Assembly: GCA_904830895.1 (NCBI GenBank) | Contig: LR882958.1 | Coordinates: 986,001 to 1,050,000 of the forward strand | From: Planktothrix rubescens CCAP 1459/22 | Lineage (GTDB): Bacteria > Cyanobacteriota > Cyanobacteriia > Cyanobacteriales > Microcoleaceae | DNA: 64,000 bases | Reading direction: 5' to 3' | In this document: piece by piece, positions 27,532-36,800 of the stretch | How the letters are laid out: each line of letters starts with the position of its first letter | Numbering within the stretch: the stretch's first letter is position 1 | The notes under the pieces: model-generated | Databases searched by the model: none | The model's input: only the letters and a program-made list of their open reading frames with translations | What the model was told of the DNA's origin: nothing | Made by a program: the position numbers and the translations under genes

Positions 27532-29526
27532 CTAGAGAACGATCACAATATCAGTTCGGGTTATGGTCGGAATTGTGTTGTTCGGTTGTGCCATGAATGC
27601 AACGATATCGGCTGGGTTAGAGCCACCACCATCGGAGTCATACCATAGGACTCCACTGGCTTTCTCGTACACTAATACAGGGCCAACACTGGTTGGGGCT
27701 TGAGTATTTGCACCACCGCCATCGTAACTGCCTTTATCGAGAACAATAAATTGCTCAAAGGAAATTTCAGTGGTCGGGACACCTGGGCGCAATTCAAAGG
27801 CAAAGCCTCCAGGCCCACGGGAGAAGAATAGTTTATCTTCACCAGATTTAAAGTCAGTAATGATGTCAGCAATAGTACCGCTAAGATCGGATTTGAACTG
27901 ATACAGGAAGGCATCAGAACCTTCACCGCCGACTAATGTATCTCGTTGAGTACCACCTTGCAGGGTATCGTTACCCGCTTCACCGAACAGGACATCACTG
28001 CCCGAACCGCCAAACAGGTAGTCATTACCACCACCAGCAATTAGGGTGTCATCTCCGAAACCAACATCCAATTGCGCAGATGCGGCAACGCTGCCCCCTT
28101 GCAGGAAGTCAGCCCCACTACCAGTAACGATGCTGTCGTTGCCATCACTACCGGAAATGGTGTTGTTGCCGAGGGTGTCAAACAAGACAAAGCTGACTCC
28201 GGTGCCTCCCTTGGCTAAACCACCCACAAAGGAAATTTTGTCGTTCCCTTCGACGGAACCTTCACCTAAGAGGCTATCGTTGGTTGTGGTAAAGATAATA
28301 GTGTCATCACCGAGACCACCATTATAAATATTAGCCACTGACCCTAAGGCACCGTAGATATAGTCGCTACCCGAACCACCGGATAAGGTAACAGCAGGTA
28401 CTTTAGTAGCTCCTGGGATATCTAATGTCCAATTTCCGCCATAGAGGGTATCGTTACCATCGCCACCGTCTAATAGGGAGAATTTTCCACTCAGGCTGTC
28501 ATTTCCGGCATCACCATAGAGGAAATCTGTACTAAAGCCGGCTAGTAAGGTATCATTGCCACCACCACCGTACAGGGTGCTTTCACCGGCAAAGCCCGGT
28601 TGACTGGTGCTACCTTGAATGGTCAGAACATTAGGATTGGCTGTAACGATCAAGTCATTGCCTTCATCCCCATACAGGGCGTCTTGAAGGGCAAAGCCTC
28701 GGATGGTATCGTTACCCTCTCCAGCCTTAAAGTAGTTCTGGCCTTCTCCAAAGCGACCCACACCACCGTAAAGGGAATCGTCACCGCCTCCACCCAGTAG
28801 GGTAGTTTGGCTTACGCCAACAATGGCCAAATTCGTTGAGAATTGTTGGGTTGAGAGAGGGTTTTGGATTCTTACGGTGTCATTCCCACTGCCACCATCA
28901 AGTAAGTTAAGACTGCCTACACCAACGATGGAGTCGTTATCGTCACCACCGAGGAGGCTATCTCCAGTGTTAATCCCTACAAGAGTATCTGTGCCCTTAT
29001 CCCCAAATGCAGAGTTGTTTCCTTGGTTCAGGCCACCGATAGCCCCACTCACAGCAACTCCCGTGAGGTTACTTTGACCATTGGTACCAACAAACCCTAT
29101 TAGGTCTGCTCCTTGACCCCCATACAGGAAATCTCCACCTTGAATACCGCCCAGTAGGGTATCTTCATCTTTATTACCAAAGAGGTAGTTACTGGCAGCC
29201 TGACCTATGAGAAAATCTCGGTCTACCCCCCCATAAAGGCTGGCGGTTAAATCTGCCGATAGGGTGTCCCGGCCTGGGCCACCGAGCAGAAGGGTACGAA
29301 GTTGTTGAGACCGGATGGAATCATTCCCCTCATTCCCGAAAATTGTGTCGCCAGGGCCTCTGGATGTGAGGATATCATTATCTGTACCGCCTTGTACCTG
29401 ACTTCCACCGAGGGTAGAAGAAAGGATTGTGTCATTTCCTGCTTCACCCAGAATAGTATCGGGTCTGGGGGCGAAGCCCACATCCTGATCGTAAAATTGT
29501 GGCCCCGCGCCTAAAGCTGTTACCAT
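27532..29526 (-). CDS. RTX-type calcium-binding repeat protein, likely type I secretion substrate
   Basis: A 664-residue acidic protein built almost entirely of GGxGxDxxx nonapeptide repeats (e.g. GGEGSDAFLY, LFGEAGNDTLQGG), which coil around calcium ions in beta-rolls. Many repeats are irregularly spaced, with longer strands between them. There is no N-terminal signal peptide. The last 110 residues (DIITDFKSGEDKLFFS, then YEKASGVLWYDSDG) form the usual C-terminal cap and secretion region of cyanobacterial RTX proteins. Start ATG with AGGAG 8-9 bases upstream (a strong ribosome site, suggesting high expression). The nearby parvulin/ABC/HlyD operon, with a non-cleaving C39-like domain, is the obvious exporter. 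Cell-surface or motility-sheath function is possible but not shown. Confidence 0.9.
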   Translation of the reverse strand: MVTALGAGPQFYDQDVGFAPRPDTILGEAGNDTILSSTLGGSQVQGGTDNDILTSRGPGDTIFGNEGNDSIRSQQLRTLLLGGPGRDTLSADLTASLYGGVDRDFLIGQAASNYLFGNKDEDTLLGGIQGGDFLYGGQGADLIGFVGTNGQSNLTGVAVSGAIGGLNQGNNSAFGDKGTDTLVGINTGDSLLGGDDNDSIVGVGSLNLLDGGSGNDTVRIQNPLSTQQFSTNLAIVGVSQTTLLGGGGDDSLYGGVGRFGEGQNYFKAGEGNDTIRGFALQDALYGDEGNDLIVTANPNVLTIQGSTSQPGFAGESTLYGGGGNDTLLAGFSTDFLYGDAGNDSLSGKFSLLDGGDGNDTLYGGNWTLDIPGATKVPAVTLSGGSGSDYIYGALGSVANIYNGGLGDDTIIFTTTNDSLLGEGSVEGNDKISFVGGLAKGGTGVSFVLFDTLGNNTISGSDGNDSIVTGSGADFLQGGSVAASAQLDVGFGDDTLIAGGGNDYLFGGSGSDVLFGEAGNDTLQGGTQRDTLVGGEGSDAFLYQFKSDLSGTIADIITDFKSGEDKLFFSRGPGGFAFELRPGVPTTEISFEQFIVLDKGSYDGGGANTQAPTSVGPVLVYEKASGVLWYDSDGGGSNPADIVAFMAQPNNTIPTITRTDIVIVL

Positions 29527-29705
29527 TTGATTTCACTCCTCTGCAATAATGTCATTAGCTCTGTTGGGATGACAGACACTGCCTAAAACACCATAACTTG
29601 TTCGGCAGTAGTTTAACCTGTTTGTCTCCAGCAAGTCTAGTCCTTTGTGATCCTTCTTGTCTAGTTGATAGATATGGCAGTTTCGATGGCTGGATTTTAT
29701 TATCA

Positions 29706-29733
29706 ATTATGTATTGAAAATTTTCATCCTCAA
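29706..29733 (-). promoter_or_regulatory. Candidate promoter of the RTX gene
   Basis: On the minus strand TTGAGG and CATAAT are spaced by 16 bases, a fair sigma-70 match, giving a leader of about 170 bases before the ATG at 29526. The stretch 29527-29899 contains no gene that I can see, only this candidate promoter, the leader and a small palindrome around CCGTCAGACGG. Confidence 0.4.
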
Positions 29734-29899
29734 CTGGTCTTGAAGCCATCACTCTTAACTCATAAAAGGCACTTTATCTTAACTTGCTTACCTCCGTCAG
29801 ACGGGTTTATAGACAACAATGTTCCTCATTGACCATTTATTATCTTCTAATCAAAATATCTTCCCGGTGGACGAACGGAACTCAGATCAAGTTCCCACT

Positions 29900-31162
29900 C
29901 TACCCCAAAACCATTGCCGACTCAACCCGGCCAACGGTGGCGGGGAGGGAACGATTGGCGACTTGGGTAATCAGTTGCAGATGTTTCGAGAGGAGTTTAC
30001 TCAGATCATAACGTTCTAAGGCTGTTTCACGCGCTTTAACTCGCAATTCAGCCATTCGATCAGGATGATCCAAGACTTCATCGACTCGATCCGCAATCTG
30101 TTTGGGAGAGAAAAAGTCCACCAGCAAGCCGTTTACCCCATCTTGAATCACTTCCCGCACGGGAGCGGTATCTGAACCCAGGACCAAACAACCTGTTGAC
30201 ATGGATTCAATCATTGACCAGGATAGAACAAAAGGCCGCGTTAAATAAATATGAACATCTGAAGCCTGGATCACTTGCAGATATTGGCCATAAGCTAGAG
30301 GCCCAACGAAATGAATTCGGGAAAGATCCAAGGGGATTTTCTTGAGCATATAGTCTTTATAGCTCATGCCGTTGGGTAAAGGTTTACCATAACAAACTCG
30401 TTCCGATCCCACAACTACAACATGGCATTTGGGTCTACGTTCCTGAATATAGGCCACGGCTTCGATAAATTCGGGAAATCCCCGATAGGGTTCCATTCCC
30501 CGCCCCACATAGGTTACAAGTTCTTCTACACCGGATAAATCCAAATTTGGTAACACTAATTTAGCACCGGGATTCGGTTTAAAATAGCTAGTATCAACTC
30601 CATCATGAAGCACAGAAATTTTTTCGCGCAGTTCCGGGGGAAATTGGGATTGTTGCCAATGGGTGGGTGAAAGTCCCCAATCACAGGAATATAAATCAAT
30701 TAAAATTGGGGTATTTTTAACCCGAATTCGGGCTTTATCATCAATGCTCAGGGGGTCGGCCGGATCGAAGTCCGCATCTGAACCTTCTGCATGATAGAAC
30801 CACTCGAAATAACATAATAATGGGGTATTTGGAAAGGCTTCTTTGACAAATAAAGTTGGCCCCCAACCGGAATGACCGCAAATTATATCGGGGACAAATC
30901 CTTTGGCTTTGAGTTGTTCAGCCATTCTAAATACTGCTTGTCCTTGTAATACTGCACTTTCTAAAACCCGGACATATTGATGGGTGTCTGCACTGGGTTC
31001 TCGACTAGGATTAAATACGGCTTTTTCAACTCCGGGAATACTCCATTCAGGACGTTCGTTTTTTGTCCCAAATACAATTTGATTATTGGGATCTGCACCT
31101 AAAGTTGTAATAATATGGCGATATTGGGCGGGAAAGTTAGGGTGTAAAAATAATGCTTTCAT
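29900..31162 (-). CDS. Glycosyltransferase family 4
   Basis: A GT-B retaining glycosyltransferase of 420 residues. The N-terminal domain starts MKALFLHPNFPAQYRHI; the donor domain shows VTYVGRGMEPYRGFPEFIEA, VVVGSERVCYG and the sugar-nucleotide site LTRPFVLSWSMIESMSTG, with SWSMIESM carrying the conserved Glu. I chose this ATG because the 53 codons upstream in the same frame translate heptanucleotide repeats (VISDQLSVIS) and overlap the neighbouring gene. It is on the same strand as, and just downstream of, the sulfotransferase fusion gene. Acceptor unknown. Confidence 0.9.
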   Translation of the reverse strand: MKALFLHPNFPAQYRHIITTLGADPNNQIVFGTKNERPEWSIPGVEKAVFNPSREPSADTHQYVRVLESAVLQGQAVFRMAEQLKAKGFVPDIICGHSGWGPTLFVKEAFPNTPLLCYFEWFYHAEGSDADFDPADPLSIDDKARIRVKNTPILIDLYSCDWGLSPTHWQQSQFPPELREKISVLHDGVDTSYFKPNPGAKLVLPNLDLSGVEELVTYVGRGMEPYRGFPEFIEAVAYIQERRPKCHVVVVGSERVCYGKPLPNGMSYKDYMLKKIPLDLSRIHFVGPLAYGQYLQVIQASDVHIYLTRPFVLSWSMIESMSTGCLVLGSDTAPVREVIQDGVNGLLVDFFSPKQIADRVDEVLDHPDRMAELRVKARETALERYDLSKLLSKHLQLITQVANRSLPATVGRVESAMVLG

Positions 31163-31254
31163 AGGAATAGGGAATAGGGAATAGGAAATTTTAATTCTTA
31201 AACTGATAACTCTTAAACTGATAACTGATAACTGATCACTGATAACTGATAACT
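31163..31254. repeat. Two heptanucleotide tandem arrays (GGGAATA and CTGATAA)
   Basis: 31163-31185 holds copies of GGGAATA; about 31195-31254 holds CTGATAA/CTGATCA units. The second array runs into the 3' end of the sulfotransferase gene and encodes its last residues (VISYQ) and stop. Confidence 0.85.
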
Positions 31255-32822
31255 TCGGGTGCTTTACAAACCCAAACGCAGTCTCTGGGTACAGACTCAT
31301 TATCTTTTCGGATAATTTCATAGTTAAGATGGGTTAAAAATTTCTCCATAATGGTATCAGTCATTAAGGAAAAAGCGGTTCCATGTCGGTTTCCCAATAG
31401 GTTTTTATCCCAATCCTGTAAGAATTTTTCCCAGCCTAATTCACTTAATAGATTGGTATGGTGAAAAATACAGAGGCGATCGCCTTTTAATAAAGCGGGG
31501 ATTCGAGTTAAATAGTTAAAAATATCTCGTGGTTCTATGTGTACCAGGGTGTCATAACAAAAACAAACATCTAGGGAGTTAGGTGCAATTCCATCTAAGG
31601 TTAAACCATCTAATTTAACATATCTAACCCGTTCATCTCCCAGACGTTTGTGGGTGGCATTCAGGAGTTCTTTGGAAATATCAGCACAGACCAGACGATC
31701 GCAATATTTCAGGAGCAAAGCTGCCGTTTTTCCTCCCCCCACACCAATTTCTAAAACCTGATGGTGTTTCTGAATATAAGGGGCAATAAATTGGTTTTCA
31801 ATTAGGGCTTCATATTCCGCTAAGGAAGTCGCTGCACCCGCAGCAAATCCAATCCATTCATCTCCTCTATAAACTTCTTCAGATCTGACACTTTGCCAAT
31901 TTTTAGCATAGTCATCCCAGGCGGATTCATAATCAACTTTTTTCATGATTTTAACTGAGTTTAAGATGGGTTGAGAACTTGTATTTTCAGATAAATCTGG
32001 TAATTTAGGCGTTGAATTAGAGAAATTATTGGGGATTTCCCAACTCCAATCTTGACCTAAAAAATCTGTTAATTTTTGGTTAAACGGCTGAAAATAATCT
32101 TGTAACTGCTGACGAATAATTGGGTCAATATTGGGATAACTATTAACATTGTATTTATCATAACTCAATAATTGATAATTTGGTAGTCCTAAAAAATCAA
32201 AAACTTGATTTACCCCTTTTTCGGAATCTGAATATAAATCTTCACTCCTCAGAATCAAAAATTGTTCCCTGGGAAAAAACTTCATCCATCTTTGCAGTTG
32301 ATCAATATATATTCCCCTGGAAAGGTAGGAATAATGTTGATGGTTAAAACTAAAATAAGTCGGATCTGAACCCATTTTTTCGGCTTCTCCTTGTAGCCGT
32401 TGAGTTTCTTGGGCGATCGCATCTTCCAAAGAGAGAGATTCATACCCCAGTTTCACTTCCCAATAATAATGGGAAATCGCCCGATCTACCGGATTTCTCA
32501 ATAATACAATAAACCGAGTTTTAGGAAAAAATTCATAAATTCGCTGGGGTACTAAGGGATGAAAGAAATAATAGGGAGAACCTTCCCCAGTAATCAATTG
32601 CTTGCCATCAGCTTCCGGGGAAAACTGGGATTCATACCATTCTAAACCCTGCTGATAATTTAGCGTAAAAAAATGGATTTCCTTTTGGGTTGCCGATACA
32701 ATTTGAGGGTGTTGACATAGATACTGATAGAGGGAATTGGTTCCCCCCTTTTGTACCCCAAGAATGATAAACTGGGGTGCAGTGATCGGTTTTGAATCAA
32801 TTGTCTTTGCTTGTTGAATCAA
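31236..32822 (-). CDS. Sulfotransferase-methyltransferase fusion
   Basis: A 528-residue bifunctional protein. The N-terminal domain (about 15-260) is a PAPS-dependent sulfotransferase with the 5'-phosphosulfate loop LGVQKGGTNSLYQYL and the 3'-phosphate motif LLRNPVDRAISHYYWE. The C-terminal domain (about 340-520) is a class I SAM methyltransferase with VLEIGVGGGKTAALLL, VCADISKELL and YVKLDGLTLDG. No signal or membrane segment; cytoplasmic. The start codon is TTG, supported by a clear GGAGG 10 bases upstream (minus strand 32833-32837) and by the lack of any early Met. The fusion implies that sulfation and methylation of the same sugar are coupled. It neighbours further sulfo/methyl genes and the Wzm/Wzt exporter. 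Confidence 0.88.
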   Translation of the reverse strand: MIQQAKTIDSKPITAPQFIILGVQKGGTNSLYQYLCQHPQIVSATQKEIHFFTLNYQQGLEWYESQFSPEADGKQLITGEGSPYYFFHPLVPQRIYEFFPKTRFIVLLRNPVDRAISHYYWEVKLGYESLSLEDAIAQETQRLQGEAEKMGSDPTYFSFNHQHYSYLSRGIYIDQLQRWMKFFPREQFLILRSEDLYSDSEKGVNQVFDFLGLPNYQLLSYDKYNVNSYPNIDPIIRQQLQDYFQPFNQKLTDFLGQDWSWEIPNNFSNSTPKLPDLSENTSSQPILNSVKIMKKVDYESAWDDYAKNWQSVRSEEVYRGDEWIGFAAGAATSLAEYEALIENQFIAPYIQKHHQVLEIGVGGGKTAALLLKYCDRLVCADISKELLNATHKRLGDERVRYVKLDGLTLDGIAPNSLDVCFCYDTLVHIEPRDIFNYLTRIPALLKGDRLCIFHHTNLLSELGWEKFLQDWDKNLLGNRHGTAFSLMTDTIMEKFLTHLNYEIIRKDNESVPRDCVWVCKAPEVISYQ

Positions 32823-33050
32823 CTGTGATATGCCTCCAGATTGAGAGTTAAATCATCAACGGGAATGATTCCCATTCGTTCAATTTTCCGCCTGTCCAAA
32901 TCAAGATAACTCCGCACCGCAGGAACTGAACAAAATTGAATAAATTTTCAACTCAATTTAGGATTATACTCTAAATGGTTAACTGTTTCGGTTATGAATT
33001 GACTGAAAATTAAATGTAAATTAAGAATGAACTGCTGAGGACATTAAATT

Positions 33051-33758
33051 ATGACACTCACGGCTGATGCTGAAACACTTTCTCCAATTTATACGTTTCG
33101 TCGTTTTTTTGCCAACCGATATTTACAGGGAAATGGCATTGAAGTTGGAGCATTAAATCATCCTCTGGAGGTTCCTTTATCCGCTCATGTTCAATATGTG
33201 GATCGGATGAGTGTTCCTGATTTAAGAAAACATTATCCTGAGTTAGCTGATGTTAATTTAGTTCCTGTCGATATTATTGATAATGGTGAATTCCTAAAAA
33301 CAGTTGAGAATGAAACCCAGGATTTTGTGATTGCAAATCATTTTATTGAACATTGCCAAAACCCGATCCTGACGATTGAAAATTTATTACGGGTGATTAA
33401 GAAAGACGGGATTTTATATTTAGCTGTTCCCGAAAAACGAACTTGTTTTGATTGCGATCGCCCAGTCACTTCTATTGAACATTTATTAAAAGATTACCAA
33501 CAGGGCGCGGAATGGTCTCGACAAAATCATTATGAAGAATGGATTGAATTAGTAGAAAAAGAAACAGATGAAACCAAAGCAGAATGGATGGTTAAAGAAT
33601 TGATGAGGCGAGATTTTAGTATCCATTTTCATGTTTGGACAACTGCCGATTTTGTGGATTTTCTGCTCACCTTAAAACACCAACTTGGGTTTCCTTTTAC
33701 TTTGGAAAAGATTTTTGATAATTGGAATGAACTGATCACTATCATCAGAAAAGTATAG
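33051..33758 (+). CDS. Methyltransferase-like protein (class I SAM fold)
   Basis: A 235-residue protein. NGIEVGALNHPLEVPLSAHV resembles the family of polysaccharide-linked methyltransferases with an N-terminal GIEIGAxxxP motif. Later strands are DFVIANHFIEHCQNPILTIEN and RVIKKDGILYLAVPEKR, typical of SAM enzymes (the conserved HFIEHC-NP block). It stands alone on the plus strand between two minus-strand sulfotransferase-containing genes. Probably modifies a sugar of the surface polymer; inferred from context. The approximately 230-base upstream region (32823-33050) holds the divergent promoters but no gene. Confidence 0.8.
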   Translation: MTLTADAETLSPIYTFRRFFANRYLQGNGIEVGALNHPLEVPLSAHVQYVDRMSVPDLRKHYPELADVNLVPVDIIDNGEFLKTVENETQDFVIANHFIEHCQNPILTIENLLRVIKKDGILYLAVPEKRTCFDCDRPVTSIEHLLKDYQQGAEWSRQNHYEEWIELVEKETDETKAEWMVKELMRRDFSIHFHVWTTADFVDFLLTLKHQLGFPFTLEKIFDNWNELITIIRKV

Positions 33759-33828
33759 TAGGGAACAGGGAACAGGTAACACCGAAAGAGTTGTAGCTGG
33801 AATTTATTCGTAAAAGCTTAACTCTTTC

Positions 33829-33862
33829 ACTGATAACTGATGACTGATGACTGATAACTGAT
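33829..33862. repeat. Heptanucleotide tandem repeat (CTGATAA/CTGATGA)
   Basis: About five CTGATNA units directly abut the stop codon of the giant gene that follows. Shorter GGGAACA units lie at 33760-33774 after the methyltransferase stop. Confidence 0.85.
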
Positions 33863-36800
33863 TTAAAAGCGTTTAGGACGCAATACACACAAACAGAAAT
33901 CCGATTCTAAACCCCCAGGAATTTCCATTAATATTTGTTCAAATTCCAACAAAAGTTTAATTAGTGTTTCTCCTTTCGGATCACCGGGTAAAAACTGATT
34001 ATGATCTAATAAAGGATACAGAGGATGAAGAATTGCGCCCCCAAACGGATTGAATAGTTCAATATCAAAATAATACTCAATAAAGGGTAAAATCAGTTGA
34101 GAACGAACCGCTTCTGAGGGGTCAGTGGCAAAGACTTGATGAATACTGGGATTAATAAATTTATTTTCCATAATCCCAGAACGAATTAATTTATGGAAAC
34201 ATTGGTATAGGCGGTTGATTAGTTCCACCTGGCGTTTATTGTAGATGCAATAATTAGCCCCAACATATTCATTAATAATGAAATAGCCCTGGGGATGTAA
34301 CGCCTTATGAACCATTTCTAAAAATCGTTCTAGTTCCCGAACGTGATGCAGAGAACCCGAACAAAATGCTACATCATATTTAACCTCTGGATTCAGGTTA
34401 AAGGTATTAAAATCTTCCTGATAAAAATTAACCTTAACTCCAGCTTTTTTAGCGTCTTTTCGGGCAATTTCTAAGGAAGATTCCGAAAAGTCAAAGGCAT
34501 CAATGTGTTGAGCAAATTCCAATTCCGCCATCAAAATTTCATGATTCCCAATCCCACATCCCAAGGAAATCAGATGATTAAATTTTTGACCGACAAAATA
34601 ATCTTCAATTAACCACCGTAACCAATATTTTTGGGTTTGACCTCCAGACATTCTTTGATGGATGGTATCCCCAATAATCGGATTAGAAACCCATTGACTG
34701 GCGGCGGCATTAGGATTTGTTTCCCAATAATTTTTCGCTTGAGGTTCGGCAATTTCAGGTTCAGGATGATTGACTTCGACGGCGGAAATCGTGACCGCAG
34801 AAGGGGGGTTAATCTGAATCTCTAAGGATTCAACGGATTGGGAAGAAAAGAAGGAATTAGAAGCCGGATAGGGATTAATAAAATAGGCTTCTTGGAAGAT
34901 TTCTAAATAACTTTGAGTCATTTCCTCAAAGGTATTCAGAGACTCCAAAACATACTGGGAATTTTGAGCAAATTCCTGTCTTAAATCCGGGTTTTCTAAT
35001 AGCGATGTTAAACATTTGGCTAATTCTTCCGGTTGGTGGGGCGTGTAAAATAAACCATTAATTTCAGGACGCACCTGTTCAGGAATTCCAAATACGGGAG
35101 TGGTGATAATCGGTAGGTTATATCCCATGGCTTCCATAATCACTCTGGGATAACTTTCCACGCGAGAGGTACAGACGAAAATATCCGCAGCCAGGAAATA
35201 TTGGGCGGTTTCTGGAGTTTCGGGAACCAGGGTTAATCGCTGTTTTAAAGTATCGGGAAGTTGGGTTTTTAATCGAGCTAATTCGGTGCTATAAATACTG
35301 GGGCGATCGCCAACAATAAAACAACGAATTTTGTGATGATATTCCGTTGATAATAGGGGTAACGCTTCGAGCAAATCCTTTTGTCCTTTGCGTTCACAAA
35401 CCGTTCCTAGTAACAGAATCACAATTTCATCTTCTGCTATTGATAACGCGGTTCTGGCTGCAATTCGAGTTAGCTGTTCCGATGTTTTCAGTAACCTTTG
35501 AATATCTAAACCATTATGAATCACCGTAAAGTTATGATGACTATTTAAAGATTGATAAAGATTTCGGGTTGCATCGGCAACAAATATCACCCGATAGGGG
35601 AATTGAAAACACTCTAAGGCTCGGGCTGAAATTTCCGAACCCAATCCATTAAAATAGGTTTGCCAAGCCTGACTTTCATGGATATTCCACACACAAGGAA
35701 TTGATTTTTGTTTAGCACAATCCACCATAAAAAAGGTTTCTAAAGTATTAGCATAAACTAGATCAAATTGTTCTATTTGTAGTTCATTTGCTAATCTTTC
35801 AATGACAGTATTATAGGCTTCCCGTTGATAAATATTAGCTAGGGGATGTTCTCGAACAATTACTCTAATTCCCTGCTGTTCATAGGCATAGCGTAACGGC
35901 CCATCATCAACACAGAAAATCGTCGGTTCTAGTTTTCCTTCTGAGACTAACTTAACGACAATTTCAAATTGATGCAACGGTGCGCCCGTATATTCTAAGG
36001 CATTACTGCACATTAAAATTTTAGGAATCGGGGCAGAATTAACCGTTGATTTCAATTGATAGCGTCGAGGTTGAATTTGAAACCATTCATTATCTAAGGA
36101 TAAATTAGGGTTATAAAACGGATCAATTTTATCGGCATATTGGCGACGGAATTTTGCCACTTCTTTCGGGTCATCTTTATAACCCCGACTGGTTCCTTCT
36201 CGGTGAATTAATTCCGCTTCCGGGCAATAAACCGATTGATAACCCTGTTCAAATAATCTATATCCATAATCCACATCATTGTAAGCAACGGCAAAATCAA
36301 CTTGATTAAATCCCCCTAAATCTAAGAACAATTGACGAGGAGTTAATAAACAAGCCGCCGTCACCGCCGAATAATTTCTGACGACTTTAGAATAGGCTAA
36401 ATAACCGAAATCTTGACGGTGGGTTAACTTAAAAGCATGACCCGCCAAACCATGATGGAGTCCATGTAATATTCCAGCGTGTTGAATCCGGTCATCGGGA
36501 TAAATTAACCGCGCCCCAACTGCCCCTACGCCTCGGATGTGAGCATAACCCATCATCTGAGTTAACCAATGGGAATTAATCACTTCCGTGTCATTATTCA
36601 GGAATAATACATAATCCGTATTCACCTGTTCCACCGCCCGATTATTAATCGCAGCAAAGTTGAATTTTCCTTGATTAGCTATTTTTAAAACTGATATTTT
36701 TTCGGTGTCGCTGATTTTCTTGAAATACTCTAGGGTTTTGGGGTCGTCGCTTTCGTTATCAATAATCACAACCTGATAATTTTGATAGGTTGTTTTTTTA

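Noticed and set aside
27936-29077. Several open frames opposite the RTX gene
   Set aside because: They are shadows of the biased GGxGxD repeat codons on the other strand, with no protein features.
31163-31321. Longer start for the GT4 gene at 29900-31162
   Set aside because: The extra 53 codons are heptanucleotide repeat and overlap the sulfotransferase gene.
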